Shown here: one piece after another, positions 33,561-45,299 of the stretch
Layout of the letters: each line of letters opens with the position of its first letter
Position numbering within the stretch: the stretch's first letter is position 1
From: Branchiostoma floridae
Lineage: Eukaryota > Chordata > Leptocardii > Amphioxiformes > Branchiostomatidae
Direction of reading: 5' to 3'
Assembly: GCF_000003815.2 (NCBI RefSeq)
Contig: NC_049990.1
Location: 3,194,438 to 3,258,437, forward strand
Length of the DNA: 64,000 nucleotides
The notes under the pieces: model-generated
Told to the model about the DNA's origin: nothing
Database searches by the model: none
Seen by the model: only the letters and a program-made list of their open reading frames with translations
Translations under genes and position numbers: made by a program

Positions 33561-33946
33561 TTGGTGGGTTTACAGGGACGACAGCGTGTCCCCAGCGCTC
33601 TGTAGACGCTGACACCAGGAGCCGGCTGAGGCACCTCTTCCTTGGGGACAGGCAAAGACAACTCGGGGTGGGCCAACATTAACATGGCACCAGACGTTTG
33701 GTGGGGCTTCAGAAAGTCCGCCATGGCGTTGTCTGCACTCCCCAAACGTGGACTCGGTCGTCTCGCAACGTTTAAACAGACTCGGGTGGCGCCTGGATAC
33801 CACCCGAGGCTACGTCCCGTCCGCTTCAGTCGTTTCCGTTTACCCACTGCTTCGGGTTCATGGGTTAGTTCATTCGGAACTACCAGATCGGGAGCGAGAC
33901 TTTGCCTCTCACAGGGGTTATTTCTGGTTACATTGGGCATCTTCAT
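33561..33946 (-). CDS. Possible coding 5' exon, 128 codons, unknown; may extend the sialyltransferase
   Basis: From ATG at 33946 the frame is open for 128 codons (start MKMPNVTRNNPCERQ; later MADFLKPHQTSGAMLMLAHP). It ends CCCACCAA/GTAAGG, a good donor in phase 2. The next plausible acceptor on this strand is the one before the sialyltransferase membrane exon (AG/T ATG TAC CGG). Joining the two keeps the frame and would give a long cytoplasmic tail. Against this, such tails are not usual in sialyltransferases, the plus strand is also open here, and a short upstream frame precedes the ATG. No domain is recognised. Confidence 0.3.
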
Positions 33947-34617
33947 GACTACAAGCTCCACGTTTACAACATGTACTTTTTATAAGTCATGTCTGAGGAG
34001 ACTGGCAGCGAGGCTTCTCAGAAATCGCTCTGTTGTCCGAGCTTCGACCGGACCAGTTCGGGGTGAATAGGTGGACAGTTGACCGCCGGAGGTGGTAGAA
34101 ATTACCCTACTTCGAAAATACGTTTGTCCATCATTTATGACAACCCCGGGCTGTCAGCTATGGCGAAAGATAAAGATTTACTGCGTTTTAAAACTTTCCT
34201 CTCACCTTTTCAGCTGGTCACCAGCAGACGAGCTGGTCAGTCAGTGGGACCTGGTGTCTTGAGGCATCGTACAATTCGTAAAATCCAGTTACCATGTCTT
34301 CTCTTTTAAATTTACGACCAGCACACTTACAACACTGATCATAAACTAACGTGCCAGTCCACATGTCAGCAAAACCTGACCCATCGCCCTGCTGAACGTT
34401 GCGTCACATACTGGGATACACCTAGTCAGATGACGTAGTAGTCACGTGACCCGGCTGCCACGAGGAGAAAGCATGCCCGTCCGTCCAGTTGGAGTCGTCC
34501 CACCTCGGAACTCGAGAGGACCTCCGGGCCAAACTTTGGGGGATAATTAAGAAGGCGAGAACGGACAGGGTAAAGATTTTACCGAAAGACAAATTCTCAC
34601 CACAACAGGAAAAACAG

Positions 34618-34965
34618 AGATGGCAAACGTCACCACCTTACCCTTGTGATTGTTCCAGTCTCACACACACTACAAAAATATCACCAATGAACTATGTAAG
34701 GTGCCGCTACATTGTAAGTATATTAGGAATCGCAGAGAAACACATACACATACACAGACACACACACACATTCACAGACATACATACACACACACATAGG
34801 CAAACAAACACACACTTACGCACACACACCGCATACACATATACATACACACACTACACACACATTAAGACACACACACATTCACAGACACACACACACA
34901 CACACGTAGGCAAACTTAGCACAGACACACACGCATACACATATCATACACCAGTAATATGCTAT
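34618..34965 (+). repeat. Interspersed repeat copy 2 with long (CA)n tail
   Basis: The first ~150 bp match 13611-13770 in order. The rest is an irregular CA/CACA microsatellite reaching to just before the assembly gap at 34980-35079. Confidence 0.6.
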
Positions 34966-34979
34966 CAACGACGGCGACC

Positions 34980-35079
34980 NNNNNNNNNNNNNNNNNNNNN
35001 NNNNNNNNNNNNNNNNNNNNNNNNNNNNNNNNNNNNNNNNNNNNNNNNNNNNNNNNNNNNNNNNNNNNNNNNNNNNNNN
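34980..35079. other. Assembly gap (100 N)
   Basis: A run of exactly 100 N, a conventional scaffold gap next to a CA microsatellite. Confidence 0.95.
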
Positions 35080-35705
35080 ATGAGCTCTATGTTATGTCTG
35101 TTTTGCTAACGTTATTCATGATTACTGAGTTAGTCTCATGCGGGTTGTAATGACGCACGAAATGTCAAGGGTTGCCACGCGCTGTTAGTAACGCTACCGT
35201 GATCAGGGACGAACCGCAGAAAAATCGAATCACCTCACGCAGGGGGCTGGCAAGGACAAAGTTTGAGATCATTGCTACGACGTTGAAGATCTAAGATAGT
35301 AGAAAAAGTCAAAAACCTCTTACTCAAAATCAATAAACTTTTATAGAACATACGACGGAAAATCAGCAATTTGGTAATCAGTAGAAATTTGAAATACAGC
35401 CCCTTTATAACTTTATAACTTGAAAGTCAAAATAGATTGTTTGGTACATGACTGTCTCCAGCTTGTGCTTATTGTTTGGAAGCCCATGTTGCTAATTTCC
35501 GTTGTAAATTCGTCATCTTTATAAGCTAACGAAAAAAATATAATTATTTCATATCATGAAGTCCAGTTTTTCAGGGAGGGGGTGAATTTTTTATCCGTCC
35601 AAAAAAGAAAATTTACCTTAGGAGGGCGGGATCCTTGAGACAGCCAATGTTTAACTAATCATCTAATGTCTATATGGTGTGAAGAATTTCTGAAAATGCA
35701 CTCAC

Positions 35706-35784
35706 CCAGCTGTTGTTCTTCTACACAGTGTGGTGATTTTCATACATGTACTTCAGTCCCCACATTTGCGTACGGAAAACCATC
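35706..35784 (-). other. Candidate non-coding 5' UTR exon (79 bp)
   Basis: Bounded by GTATTTCAG/GATGG on one side and CAGCTGG/GTGAGT on the other, both strong splice sites. All three frames contain stops, so it cannot be an internal coding exon. It carries a 20-codon upstream frame starting MVFRTQMWGLKYMYE. It could belong to the 5' UTR of the sialyltransferase gene or of the unknown exon at 33561-33946. Confidence 0.3.
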
Positions 35785-36175
35785 CTGAAATACATCAAAC
35801 AAAATAGAAAAGATAAGATTATATATATAAAACAATGCGAATGGAAGGTGTCAAGAGCAGGGGAAGTGTTGGACTTCTTCTCTCAATCCTTCCAAATACA
35901 GCAGTTCTCATGACAAAAGCACACGTAAAATGGGTTTAGAGACATTCCAAATAGGAATGTTAACCCCCAAACAGCAGGATGGCAAATGGATGAAAAGAAA
36001 GACTTCGTTTTCGCCCTATCCCTAACTGAAGTGTTGCCGATGGTATCGTCCTAGAATTGGTTACGCTTGGTATTTGCAGCTTTAACGGCTGTTGAGCCGA
36101 AACAAAGAAGGTGTTTGACACAAGGCTGACCAGTTTAACCTGCCCCAGGGTTAGTACTGAGTCACTTTACTAGTC

Positions 36176-36364
36176 TACCCCCCTCACATGTAGCGAAAAT
36201 CGATCGGACGACGAGTCTACGAGCTCTAAATTACAAGGAGGCATGACCCTGACGATAATGGGGGAACTCTGCCATTTCTTCGTCGGCATCAGGGTCATGC
36301 CTCCTCGTAATTTAGAGCTCGCAGAATCGTCGTCCGTTCGATTTTCGCTACATGTGAGGGGGTA
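36176..36364. mobile_element. Long-hairpin MITE, complete
   Basis: The left arm TACCCCCCTCACATGTAGCG, AAAATCGATCGGACGACGAG, TCTACGAGCTCTAAATTAC, AAGGAGGCATGACCCTGACG pairs with the right arm along about 80 bp, with a loop of about 25 bp (ATAATGGGGGAACTCTG). The ends form a TA-bounded TACCCCCCTCACA/TGTGAGGGGGTA repeat. Other copies: right arm at 3655-3735, remnant at 30940-31015. Confidence 0.9.
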
Positions 36365-37124
36365 TACCTATCAGCCACAGTAAAGGACTATGCACTGTGC
36401 CACAAACATATGGTATCGACATAATTGCATAAAACAGCTTCTGCCACAGCAAATACACAGAGCAGGGTTATATGAATTATGCACAATAGTCACCGTATAC
36501 AGCAAATTGGATTATTGCATTTTACGTCGAATGCTGTTGACTTACTGTCCCGAGAAAAATATCTTACCCGGGTATACTTAATGACGTTAAACAGCCACCC
36601 CCACCCACGGCAAAGTATTATCTCTTAGTCTAGTATTATGTATATAACACGTGTAATACATAATCATAGACAAGCAGTAATTACTTACCGGAGATATCAA
36701 ACGTCCAGTGTTTTGTATACACCTAAAAGTCCAATGAATTGAACAAAAGATGCTACCGGGGAAAATGACGATAAAACTGTCACCCTTACCCACAAAAATG
36801 TTCCAAATTATCCCGAGAACTTAGAAACTGATTTACCTAAACGCAACTCCGTAACACATGCATGAGTAGCTCCATGTGAATGTTTCCGCAAATACAACAG
36901 TCAAAAGACACAGTGAACTGTCCGAAGATCTTAGACCAGTAGTTGTAGAGGAGTGTGCAAACCACAGTGAGTCAAATGTTGCACAATGTAGGGTGTCCTT
37001 CGGTTTGACTATTGTACAAAACAGCCAATGAAAAGGCCGGTGTGCACGTGGCATCAGGTGATGTGCGTTTAATGGGTCAGAAGAGCCTCAAGGGTCACCA
37101 AGGTTTATCTTCTAGCTTTCTCAG
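36365..37124. other. No gene seen
   Basis: Intergenic DNA without a supported feature. Short open frames of 60-73 codons occur on both strands and lack domains. Confidence 0.35.
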
Positions 37125-37296
37125 TAATTTATCTTTAAAATTGTTTTAAATTAATGTATGATGTTGTGTAACAATATGTGACGCACGAGATGGTGTATTG
37201 TAATACATTTGTTTTGTAAAGAAGGCACAATTCAGCCTTTGGCTGCCACGCCGTTCTGACAAATAAACCATTTGATTGATTGATTGATTGATTATT
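37125..37296 (+). mobile_element. LINE 3' terminus with (ATTG)n tail
   Basis: CACAATTCAGCCTTTGGCTG, CCACGCC, GACAAATAAACCATTTGATT and a GATTGATTGATT tail form the classic 3' end of a CR1-like LINE. Only the last ~170 bp are present. Confidence 0.65.
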
Positions 37297-37937
37297 TCTG
37301 ATTGACGTCTGTACTTCATACATTGCTCTGGATAGATACAGTATCAGGTTCTCTTCACACGTTTTTCTTTTTTAAACAGTTAAAACTGTAGTGCTAAACA
37401 TCGTATTCTACTTTTATAGAAGACTACAGAATAGTATAGTCTTTACACCTGTTGCCCCTTCATGCCGAGAAACTGTGGCGCCTTATTGGCACCATTGATA
37501 CATCGCGAGAGGGAATTTCAGCACGCTTTAAGATGTTCTATATATTCTTATACCAGGTAGATAAATAAGAAAAGGGATAGCTTTAGCCGTAGGGCCACGA
37601 CAAAAACTAAACGCGTTACTGAACTTCCTTGAGAATAAGACTGACAGGTAGATGGATAGCTGTAAACCGTAGACATCTTATTACTGTCTGAGTAGCTCCG
37701 CCTTCTTTAGGGAAAGAAAAAGGCAAAACGAAGAATGAGGCTTTACAGAGAGCAATGGCAAGCTTGAAACGACAACCGATAGCCTCCTCAAGTATCTTAA
37801 TGGCAAAATTGTGCTACTGACAGGTAGCTACACGCACATCGGCATTCTATCCCTATCCGATTCTCCCCGTTAAAGCGAAAAAGGCGACAAATAGAACGAA
37901 GAGGGGCTTTGCAGGGAGTAATGACGACAGACATTAG

Positions 37938-38035
37938 AGATTCCTTTCATCCGTTTTTCGGATAGATCGATCGATAAAAAAAAAACGGATGAAAGGAAAG
38001 GGTCACGATTTTTCCACCAACCTCTGCTTGGAGAG
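37938..38035. mobile_element. One-ended member of the CTCTCCAAGCAG MITE family
   Basis: AACCTCTGCTTGGAGAG marks the right end only. The interior has its own hairpin (TTTCATCCGTTTTTCGG against AAAAACGGATGAAAGGAAA). The left terminus is missing. Confidence 0.6.
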
Positions 38036-38419
38036 TAGACAGACACGTCAAGCGAGATTAAAAATCAGCAACTTAGATGTAAATATATGAATTAGTAAAT
38101 TAGTCCTTAAGAAAAGCTGCAGCTTGAAAAAGAAGAGCTTCGAAGCACCTAAGATTTGTAAAAAAAGACTGTCGCACCACCACATAGTTTAAGTCAGGGC
38201 AGCTTTTGCAGGTTAGCAAATAGAGAAAGTCTACATGAGGAAGCTTCAGACAGAGCAGAGAGAGAAAGTGCCATGTACTTTACCGGCAAGTTCGAGAGTC
38301 GGTCAGTAACAGACACGTACATGAGCATGGCTTTTAGGAACGAGAAAAAAACGAGGAAAAAGACAAGGAAGAAGACGAGGAAGAAGAACTCTGTTTTGTG
38401 TATCATCTAGATCCTGCCG

Positions 38420-38650
38420 GAGGGTTAGTTAAAGTCCTTCCAGCGCCTGATGGTGCATAGGGCGGCGCCCATCTCCGTTTCAGTAGCCCTCTGGCCACAC
38501 AACGCAATCACTACAGCAGGGGGCTAGTCCACTGGTAGTGGTGTGTGTCCAACTTCCATACTCTTTCCCGAATGCTGAGTGCTGAGCAGAGAAAGCATCA
38601 TGTACCATTTTTGAAGTCTTTGGTATGACTTTGGTATGCCGGAGGGTACT
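38420..38650 (-). mobile_element. SINE family 2, headless copy
   Basis: Shares TGGTACATGATGCTTTCTCT, GCTCAGCACTCAGCATTC, CCAGTGGACTAGCCCCCTGC and GGGCGCCGCCCTATGCACC with 4400-4690. The tRNA-like head is absent. Confidence 0.7.
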
Positions 38651-39596
38651 GAAGAGATTTGTGGCACCTGCAGTTTCTCGGAAGGCCTGCAGTACGTTCA
38701 CCTTTTTCTGTTGACCTAGTTTCTGATCTGAACTTTTCTGATTTACAGATTTCGGTCCTGTATCGGTTTATAGCTATGATTTAAAAGACGATGTTCAATT
38801 TGCTCTGTATCAAATTTGGTACCCAAGCTTGTTCTGCATGTTCTACCAAGGGTTTAAATCTGCATACGCACAAATTAGACTCGCTGATCGAGACATCGTT
38901 CCACATTAGTGATTGCTCTTTAAATTACACACTTTACAATCAAGTCAAAAGGGCCGCGAGCGACATCGAGAACAATAGTACGCGTAACAAAGGCACCTGT
39001 ATCCCTTTGTGTTCTGCCGTCTACATTAGCTTCCTCTTGGGCATGCGGTTAATCCTGTACCAGTCACCACTGCGAATGGGCGTTTGCTGATTTTTCAGAT
39101 ATTTTTCATTTGACCCAATCAATAAGTATCTTGTTTTTGGTAACCTTTCTGGGGTAAATGCTAAATCAGTTCCTTCAAGGTAATTAAGACATTTTGATTG
39201 TGCAGTTTCTTATGACATGTGGTCTAAGGAAGCCTTTTGCTCTTCAAACTATAGAAAGATCTAGACTTGAGTTCTGACATATATAGCTGTGATTTTATAC
39301 ATAAAACCATATACTGTACATAAGTGAGTGAGCGATACATAAGACCATACACTAATTTCTCATTACAGATATAGGGGTGGTGCCACAGTCAAAACTGATT
39401 GCGACCTTAAATATGTGGTATTTTTTTTTAATTGACAAAACGGTGAAATCCGTAGTTAACACTTTTTTTACACGGCCATCAATTTAACAACCGAAGTGCC
39501 AATTACCGAGTGCCTGATACATGATTAAGCCCAGAACCCACCATTAACCAAACAATGGTGAGAAACACATTTATCATTCAGTCTCACCTCCTTTTA
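38651..39596. other. No gene seen
   Basis: AT-rich intergenic DNA. A plus-strand frame of 99 codons (38791-39090) has no recognisable feature. Confidence 0.35.
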
Positions 39597-39839
39597 TACC
39601 CCCTTTCCACTAGGACGGCGCTCTCGCCGCCCTCTTTCTACGACCTAAAATTTGACATATCGCTCAGCGAATTCTATAGAAAAGAAACGAATCTTTTTAC
39701 ACGTTGTGTGTTTTGTTGTCCATTCGGTCAAACTTTTACGTTTTGTATGATACACCAAGTGTGAAAGCGAAGGTTACACATATCCTATTTAGGTCGCAGC
39801 GAAAGCGCAGCGCGATCACCGTCTAGTGAAAAGGGGGTC
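39597..39839. mobile_element. MITE with ~50-bp terminal repeats, TTA duplication
   Basis: Left TACCCCCTTTCCACTAGGAC, GGCGCTCTCGCCGC, TACGACCTAAA pairs with right TTTAGGTCGCAGCGAAAGCG, CAGCGCGATCACCGTCTAGT, GAAAAGGGGGTC. TTA lies at 39594-39596 and 39840-39842. Probably Harbinger-type. Confidence 0.8.
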
Positions 39840-39842
39840 TTA

Positions 39843-41659
39843 AAAAGGGACGACCATTCATGCAAAAGCTTCAACAAAATTCCACATAAATTTAGCTCTT
39901 TGTTTATTATCAAAACAGTCAAGCCTGAATTGATGACCGACTTTGCGGCTGATTAACCCTCAGATTAGTTTCCACCTAAGACAAGTATTAAGAAGCTGGT
40001 CTACTGTGACCATTTTCCCAAGTGCCTTGAGTGGTCATTATTGACAGGTTTGACTGTGTTAAGGTAGCCTGTGAGGACCAAATGTTTGTCGCCCCCTGGA
40101 AGTTGAACTAAAAATGCCACAAAGGACAATCACACTAGCCACCTTAGAAACGTGCCAGATTGTGGCCGCCTAGCTTTTGTAAAAAAAAGGTGGGGGTGAT
40201 ATATCTAAAGACAGTCCATTCTCTACAATTGGATAAAATTCGGAGATTTATTTTCGGACTTAATACTAGTAATTGCCACAAGGATAGGTAGCTCCCATGC
40301 AAAGGTGGACACTACTACACTAGTGCATGTTTGTCTGGACATAACAAGAAGTGGTAAGTGGTATTTTTGTGTCTATGAGTAAGGAGGTATTAGCCTCCTT
40401 GCTATGAGCGTCTGACGGTGAGGATTGCCTCCCATGTACAAGCAATGACTATTCTACATGTATTTGGTAAATCTGTGAAATAGCTCTTGTATGTTATAAC
40501 GTTAGAACGCCACCTTCAAGTATTATGTGTTAAAAGTGTCTCCTAATCATATGTTACTAGCATGTATCGTTCCGCTACTGTCTGCAACTATAGATAAATC
40601 AGTACATGTGGAACTGTAGTAGTCTACTGACTTACAAAATTATATACCTTCGATTCTTTATCAAAGTTCTGCCGTTTGACGTGTATTTGTACATGATTAG
40701 TATCACTGCATGCACCCCTCCCCCTCGAGCTATGTCGGAAACTGTCTTTCGAATAGCAGTATATAGGTATGATTTTGAAACGGTGTACAATGCCTTCCTT
40801 TTTAAAACTATGACACGAAAATCATGTGAACAGAATGCTTAGAATTGGGCTTTAAATGTGCTTTAAAATAGTAGTGGGGTAGTCAACACATAGTTTGTAA
40901 CTGTGGATATAGTACGTGCAAACACACTATTCACATGCCGTGTTTCTAACATGTGTCACCAAATACGTTTTCTCCATAACAAGACCCGGGATCAACAAAC
41001 GTGTTGCTCACCTCTCAACTCCTTGTAGAAACCACCTCCTTAAAGCGCTCTGTCTTTAAGTCTTCATAAGGAAGTGTGGAGAAACTTCGCTGTCGGTCCT
41101 TCTTGAGTTCTGACTTGTGACGGAGTGTCCCGAGTTGTCTTGTCCTTAATTCCGGACCACCGCCATTGTTCCAACGACCGGTTGATCGGGGTTAAAGGTC
41201 ACATGGCCGCCATTTTGATTGTCGGTGTTGGAGAACACGTTTGGAACTTTTGTTCTGAGATTATAGCGAAGAGACTCCAACCACTTATTATCTTACTTAA
41301 TTTAGCCGCATTAATTACAATGCTGTGGTAACCTAGTGGGGTTTCCTGAATATGAGGGTTACTACAGGTCAGTTTTTGTGATGTATAATCGTTAAATCAA
41401 ATTCTACAGCAGATTATAAATGTTAGTGAGCTATACAAAATCTAACCATGGTTGGTATCTGACGTCTAAGACCATAAAAGAACTAATATGGAATAGACAA
41501 AGGGCACGAGTTGTGGTTCATAATTTTTACTTGACTTATATGGTTTTGCAAGTATATATATTTTCATGTTCTTGACTGTTTTTTTTAAAATAAAATAGTT
41601 ACATTGTTCATTTTCTTTCAACGTATAACGTTATCTATTATGTTTCCTGAGAAAATGTA
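39843..41659. other. No gene seen
   Basis: Intergenic. A CpG-richer patch near 41140-41220 contains GCCGCCATTTTG, a YY1-type motif on the minus strand, and might mark a promoter. No exon could be attached. Confidence 0.3.
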
Positions 41660-43915
41660 CAGTCAAACCTGCCCAAGACGACCACCCGGGGGACCGGAAA
41701 AAGCGGTCGATTTGGACAGGTGGTCGCTGAGAAGAGTATCGACTCAAAACATGCCCGATGCAAAGTATAAATGGTTTCCGTTGTGTTTGATGGCAAATAG
41801 CAAGCACACACGCAAAGAAGCGAGGTCTTTAACGATCAAATACAACACGCACACTGTAAACTTTAAATTTAACCCCAAGCTTTTATCGAGCTTTTATTCG
41901 ATACAGTGTTTTAAAGCTCAATATTTGTACACTAACGTTTTAGACAGTAAGGGAACTTTGATGCTGTCAGTTACCATACAAGCCTTTATGCGTCGCTGTG
42001 TTCTTGATCGCCTTATCTGAAATAACTACGGTGCACCTTTCGAATTCGATGCCCGGTACGTCCCGATAGCGTACTTACCCACGGGTGTTCGTACTGTACA
42101 GTTGGACAAAAGCACTCACACAGATCTTTCTTAAAAAGGTATGAGCTACACAGATCTTTCTTTAAAACGCATGAGGCTATATACGTTTCAGCATTCGTTC
42201 ATTTTATAATGATATAGATTTTTAAAAAAACTTCTGTAACAACTAAATTCGGATTTTCTTACAACGACATTTCCTCCCATTAGACTGCCCCATTGACCCA
42301 CCCATTGACCGCCGCCATCTTTATCCTAAACATAACATCGTAATGGCAGTCAAAATCCGACGCAAACTGGCCGATTTCGGCACAGAATCGCGCTCGTTAT
42401 CATAAAAAATCGATGAAAACCTCAATTTTGAAAATGATGCGGTCGTTATGGGTCCCAATTTGGGCCGGTCGTAGTCGCGTTGGCCAGGTGGTCGTTGAGA
42501 AAAGGTCGCTTAATGCTTACGTCAATAGGAAAAAAAATCGGGACCGAGAAAAAGCGGTCGAAATGGCCAGGTTGTTTAGTTGTTGTTTATTAAGAAACCT
42601 TTTAGCCTTTACAGGCTAATCTTCCAAGGTTCAATCAACATGAATCAACATGACAATCAACATGAATACATACATTTTAAAAAATACAACAATCACAAAG
42701 TATTTACAATAGAGCCGAGAGGTCAAAGGTCTAGATGACAATGTTGGAGATGGCTTGTTTAAAACTGTACAATGTACACAATGCCTTAATGTCAGATGGC
42801 AATGAGTTCCAGAGCATAATTGCTCGGTATAAGAAGGTACGTTTTCCACTGTTTGTTTTAGGTTTGGGTAGTCTGAAGTTGTTAGATACAGAAAATCTAG
42901 TATTATACATGTGGGATTGATTAACTGGTATGAAGGAATTGTACACATTTTGTGGTTCGTGGCTATTGAGGATTTTGAAGAACATAATCAGAGTACTTAA
43001 AGAAAATCTCTTACTCACTGTAGGCCAACCAAGCTCAAGATGCATCCGCCTAACAGATGTGTCTGATTTACATCTTAATAACAGTCTACACGCTCTATTT
43101 TGTACTATCTGCAGTTTTCTCATATTCGAATCTGACATGTTGGCTAGCACTGGTGAACAATATTGCACTACTGATAGCACCAGGGCTTGAAATACCAGTT
43201 TACACACATCATCAGGGAAAAACAAGCATATCTTCTGACATAGGCTAAGTTTCCTGAGAGTTTTGTTACAAGATATTTGGTATGAAGATTCCAAGTTAGT
43301 GACGGGTCCATATGCAAGCCCAATAGGACTGCTTCGATTACTTGTTCAACTTTCTCAGAGCCGATTACAAGGTTCAAAGATTTATCGGGTAACATAGCAA
43401 GCTTGCGAGCAGTGCCAAATAGCATACATTTTGTTTTCAGTACATTCATAACTAATTGATTGGTACTAACCCAGTTAGACAATTCTATAAGATCAGGTTG
43501 CAATGCTGCCACAATAGCACTGACTGACTTGGCTGCCTTGTACAGTGAAGTATCATCAGCATACATTTCTGTCGAACATTGTGACACAGTCAACGGAAGG
43601 TCATTTGTATAAAGGGTAAATAACAATGGACCTAAGCAACTGCCCTGTGGTACTCCACATTCAAGACTCAGAGGTTCAGAGAATTGACCATTGATGTAGA
43701 CAACCTGAGTTCTGCCCTGTAGATAGCTTTCAAACCAAGCCAAAACACCTGGTTGAAAACAATAAGATTTAAGTTTAGCAAGGAGAATACAGTGGTCAAC
43801 AAGATCAAACGCAGCACTAAAATCAATATATACAACTCCAACAAACTCCCCTCTATCCATGGCTGACAGCCAGGTGGTCGCTGAGAAGAGGTGGTCGCTC
43901 GGGCAGGTTTGACTG
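41660..43915. mobile_element. Tc1/mariner-like non-autonomous element, interrupted by a LINE
   Basis: CAGTCAAACCTGCCCAAGAC at the left and GGGCAGGTTTGACTG at the right are inverted ends, each beside TA. Without the nested LINE the element is about 960 bp. Its interior repeats phrases such as GGTGGTCGCTGAGAAGAG and AAAAAGCGGTCGA in the same orientation. No transposase frame is visible. Confidence 0.8.
42573..43868 (-). mobile_element. 5'-truncated non-LTR retrotransposon with decayed reverse transcriptase
   Basis: Two minus-strand frames cover most of the RT. The first (43860-43168) has VVYIDFSAAFDLVDH, GVPQGSCLGPLLFTLYTNDL (motif B region) and MYADDTSLY (catalytic YADD). The second (43294-42731) has QYCSPVLANMSDSNMRKLQ and ends LWNSLPSDIKALCTLYSFKQ, the typical CR1/L2/Jockey C-terminus. 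A frameshift near 43200-43290 separates them, so the copy is dead. The 3' end reads AATAAACAACAACTAAACA. GCCAGGT flanks both sides (42566-42572 and 43869-43875), a target duplication inside the Tc1/mariner-like host element. Confidence 0.85.
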
Positions 43916-44197
43916 TAGTTTGTAGCTCACCCATCAAGAATATATGAATATTTGTAACGGTTATACATTGCATGAAACAGTAAAACAAACGAAACGCCAA
44001 TAGAAAACTTGTAAAATTTTCCAGTTGTATGGGGGTGCAAATACAACGAGCGATGACGAATTATAAGGAACATAAGTCCACAAGATGAACAACAGCAAAT
44101 GCTGTAATTGAACGCCCTCAAGCAGATACGACTAGAACTCCAGCCAATGATGCTGCCTGGCATGGAACCATCTGCGGGAAACAGAACATCGTTTTCT

Positions 44198-45299
44198 TTT
44201 GCACAACCAGTCATGACTCTCACCTGCTTGCGTTTTAGAGGATCTTTTTTTACGATAAACAGAATTTGTGAGGTGTTACCTTTGTGAGTTTTTTTTAAAT
44301 TTTGTGAGAATGTGTTAATTTTACGTATGTCTGTCTTTCAGTAAGTGGCGCTTTAACATATCAAGTATGAACGCCCTGAAAATCACTGATAAGCTTGTGT
44401 GTCTTAGAGTCATGACGATGTATTAATCACAAACTCATGAGGTTCAAACATGGGTTTCGGCAGAACATATTATCTATATGTTCTGCAAGTTTATTTGATC
44501 TTATTATCTAGTTATCAAGTTTACTGTATTGACTATGATGTAACTCATACCGCGTATTGCCGCAAGCATGTATGTTATCTACTGATTTCAATATTATTCA
44601 TTTTACTCATGTGAAGTTGGCATGATATTTTGGGTGCGTTTCATCTAAAATAAATGAGAAGAATATCAATTGCTTTAATTTGTAAACTAATTGAGTGTTA
44701 AAAAATATGGATCCTCAATCTCCAATTCTAATTGCATTAATGACCTCTTCATTGATTGGTGGTGAATAATTCTCCATATCCCCATTTTTTCACAGCCAAC
44801 CAAAACAACCAAGTACCTGGTGTTGCTGAAACATAATCTCCCTGTACGAATGATGGTGTTTAAGATGGCTAGCTTCCCAAATTAAGTCACAAAATGTAAA
44901 CATTGATTCCAGGCTAGTCTCGTCACAATATTACAATAACCAAAGAGTCAATAGTTATTCTACGAGGTAGCCATTTTTCTAAAGACTGATGTACTTGAGC
45001 AAGATCAAGGCACTTTGCAAATTGGCATTTATGGTTCCCTGCAATGATTGAGTCCGGTGTGGATGTATTACGTCGAACCCAAAACTGTGCTCTCTGCGCA
45101 CAATAGTACATCCTCCGTGCCTGCCGTTCGCGGTTGGGCATCACGGTCCTGTTTTTTTGCATTTGTGAATGGGCTGCCAGCAGTGAACACTGCTGATTCA
45201 ACAAGTTGATCCTGACAAACCTACTCATTCATCATTTTCTATGAAACAAGTTTGTCCGTACTGTCTCCATCCTTGATTTTCACTGTTGTCCCTTGACCT
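44198..45299 (-). repeat. Segmental duplication, copy 1: 3' flank of the gamma gene
   Basis: This stretch and 50371-51951 are alignable along their length. Shared phrases include GCACAACCAGT, AACTCATGAGGT, TTCATCTAAAATAAATG, GGATCCTCAATCTCCAATTC and CCAACCAAAACAACCAA. Copy 2 has an extra (TG)n microsatellite. Both lie immediately 3' of a GT4 exon or its pseudogene. Confidence 0.8.

Noticed and set aside
33642-34070. Plus-strand ORF of 142 codons
   Set aside because: It overlaps the minus-strand candidate exon, has no domain and no splice support; neither strand is certain.
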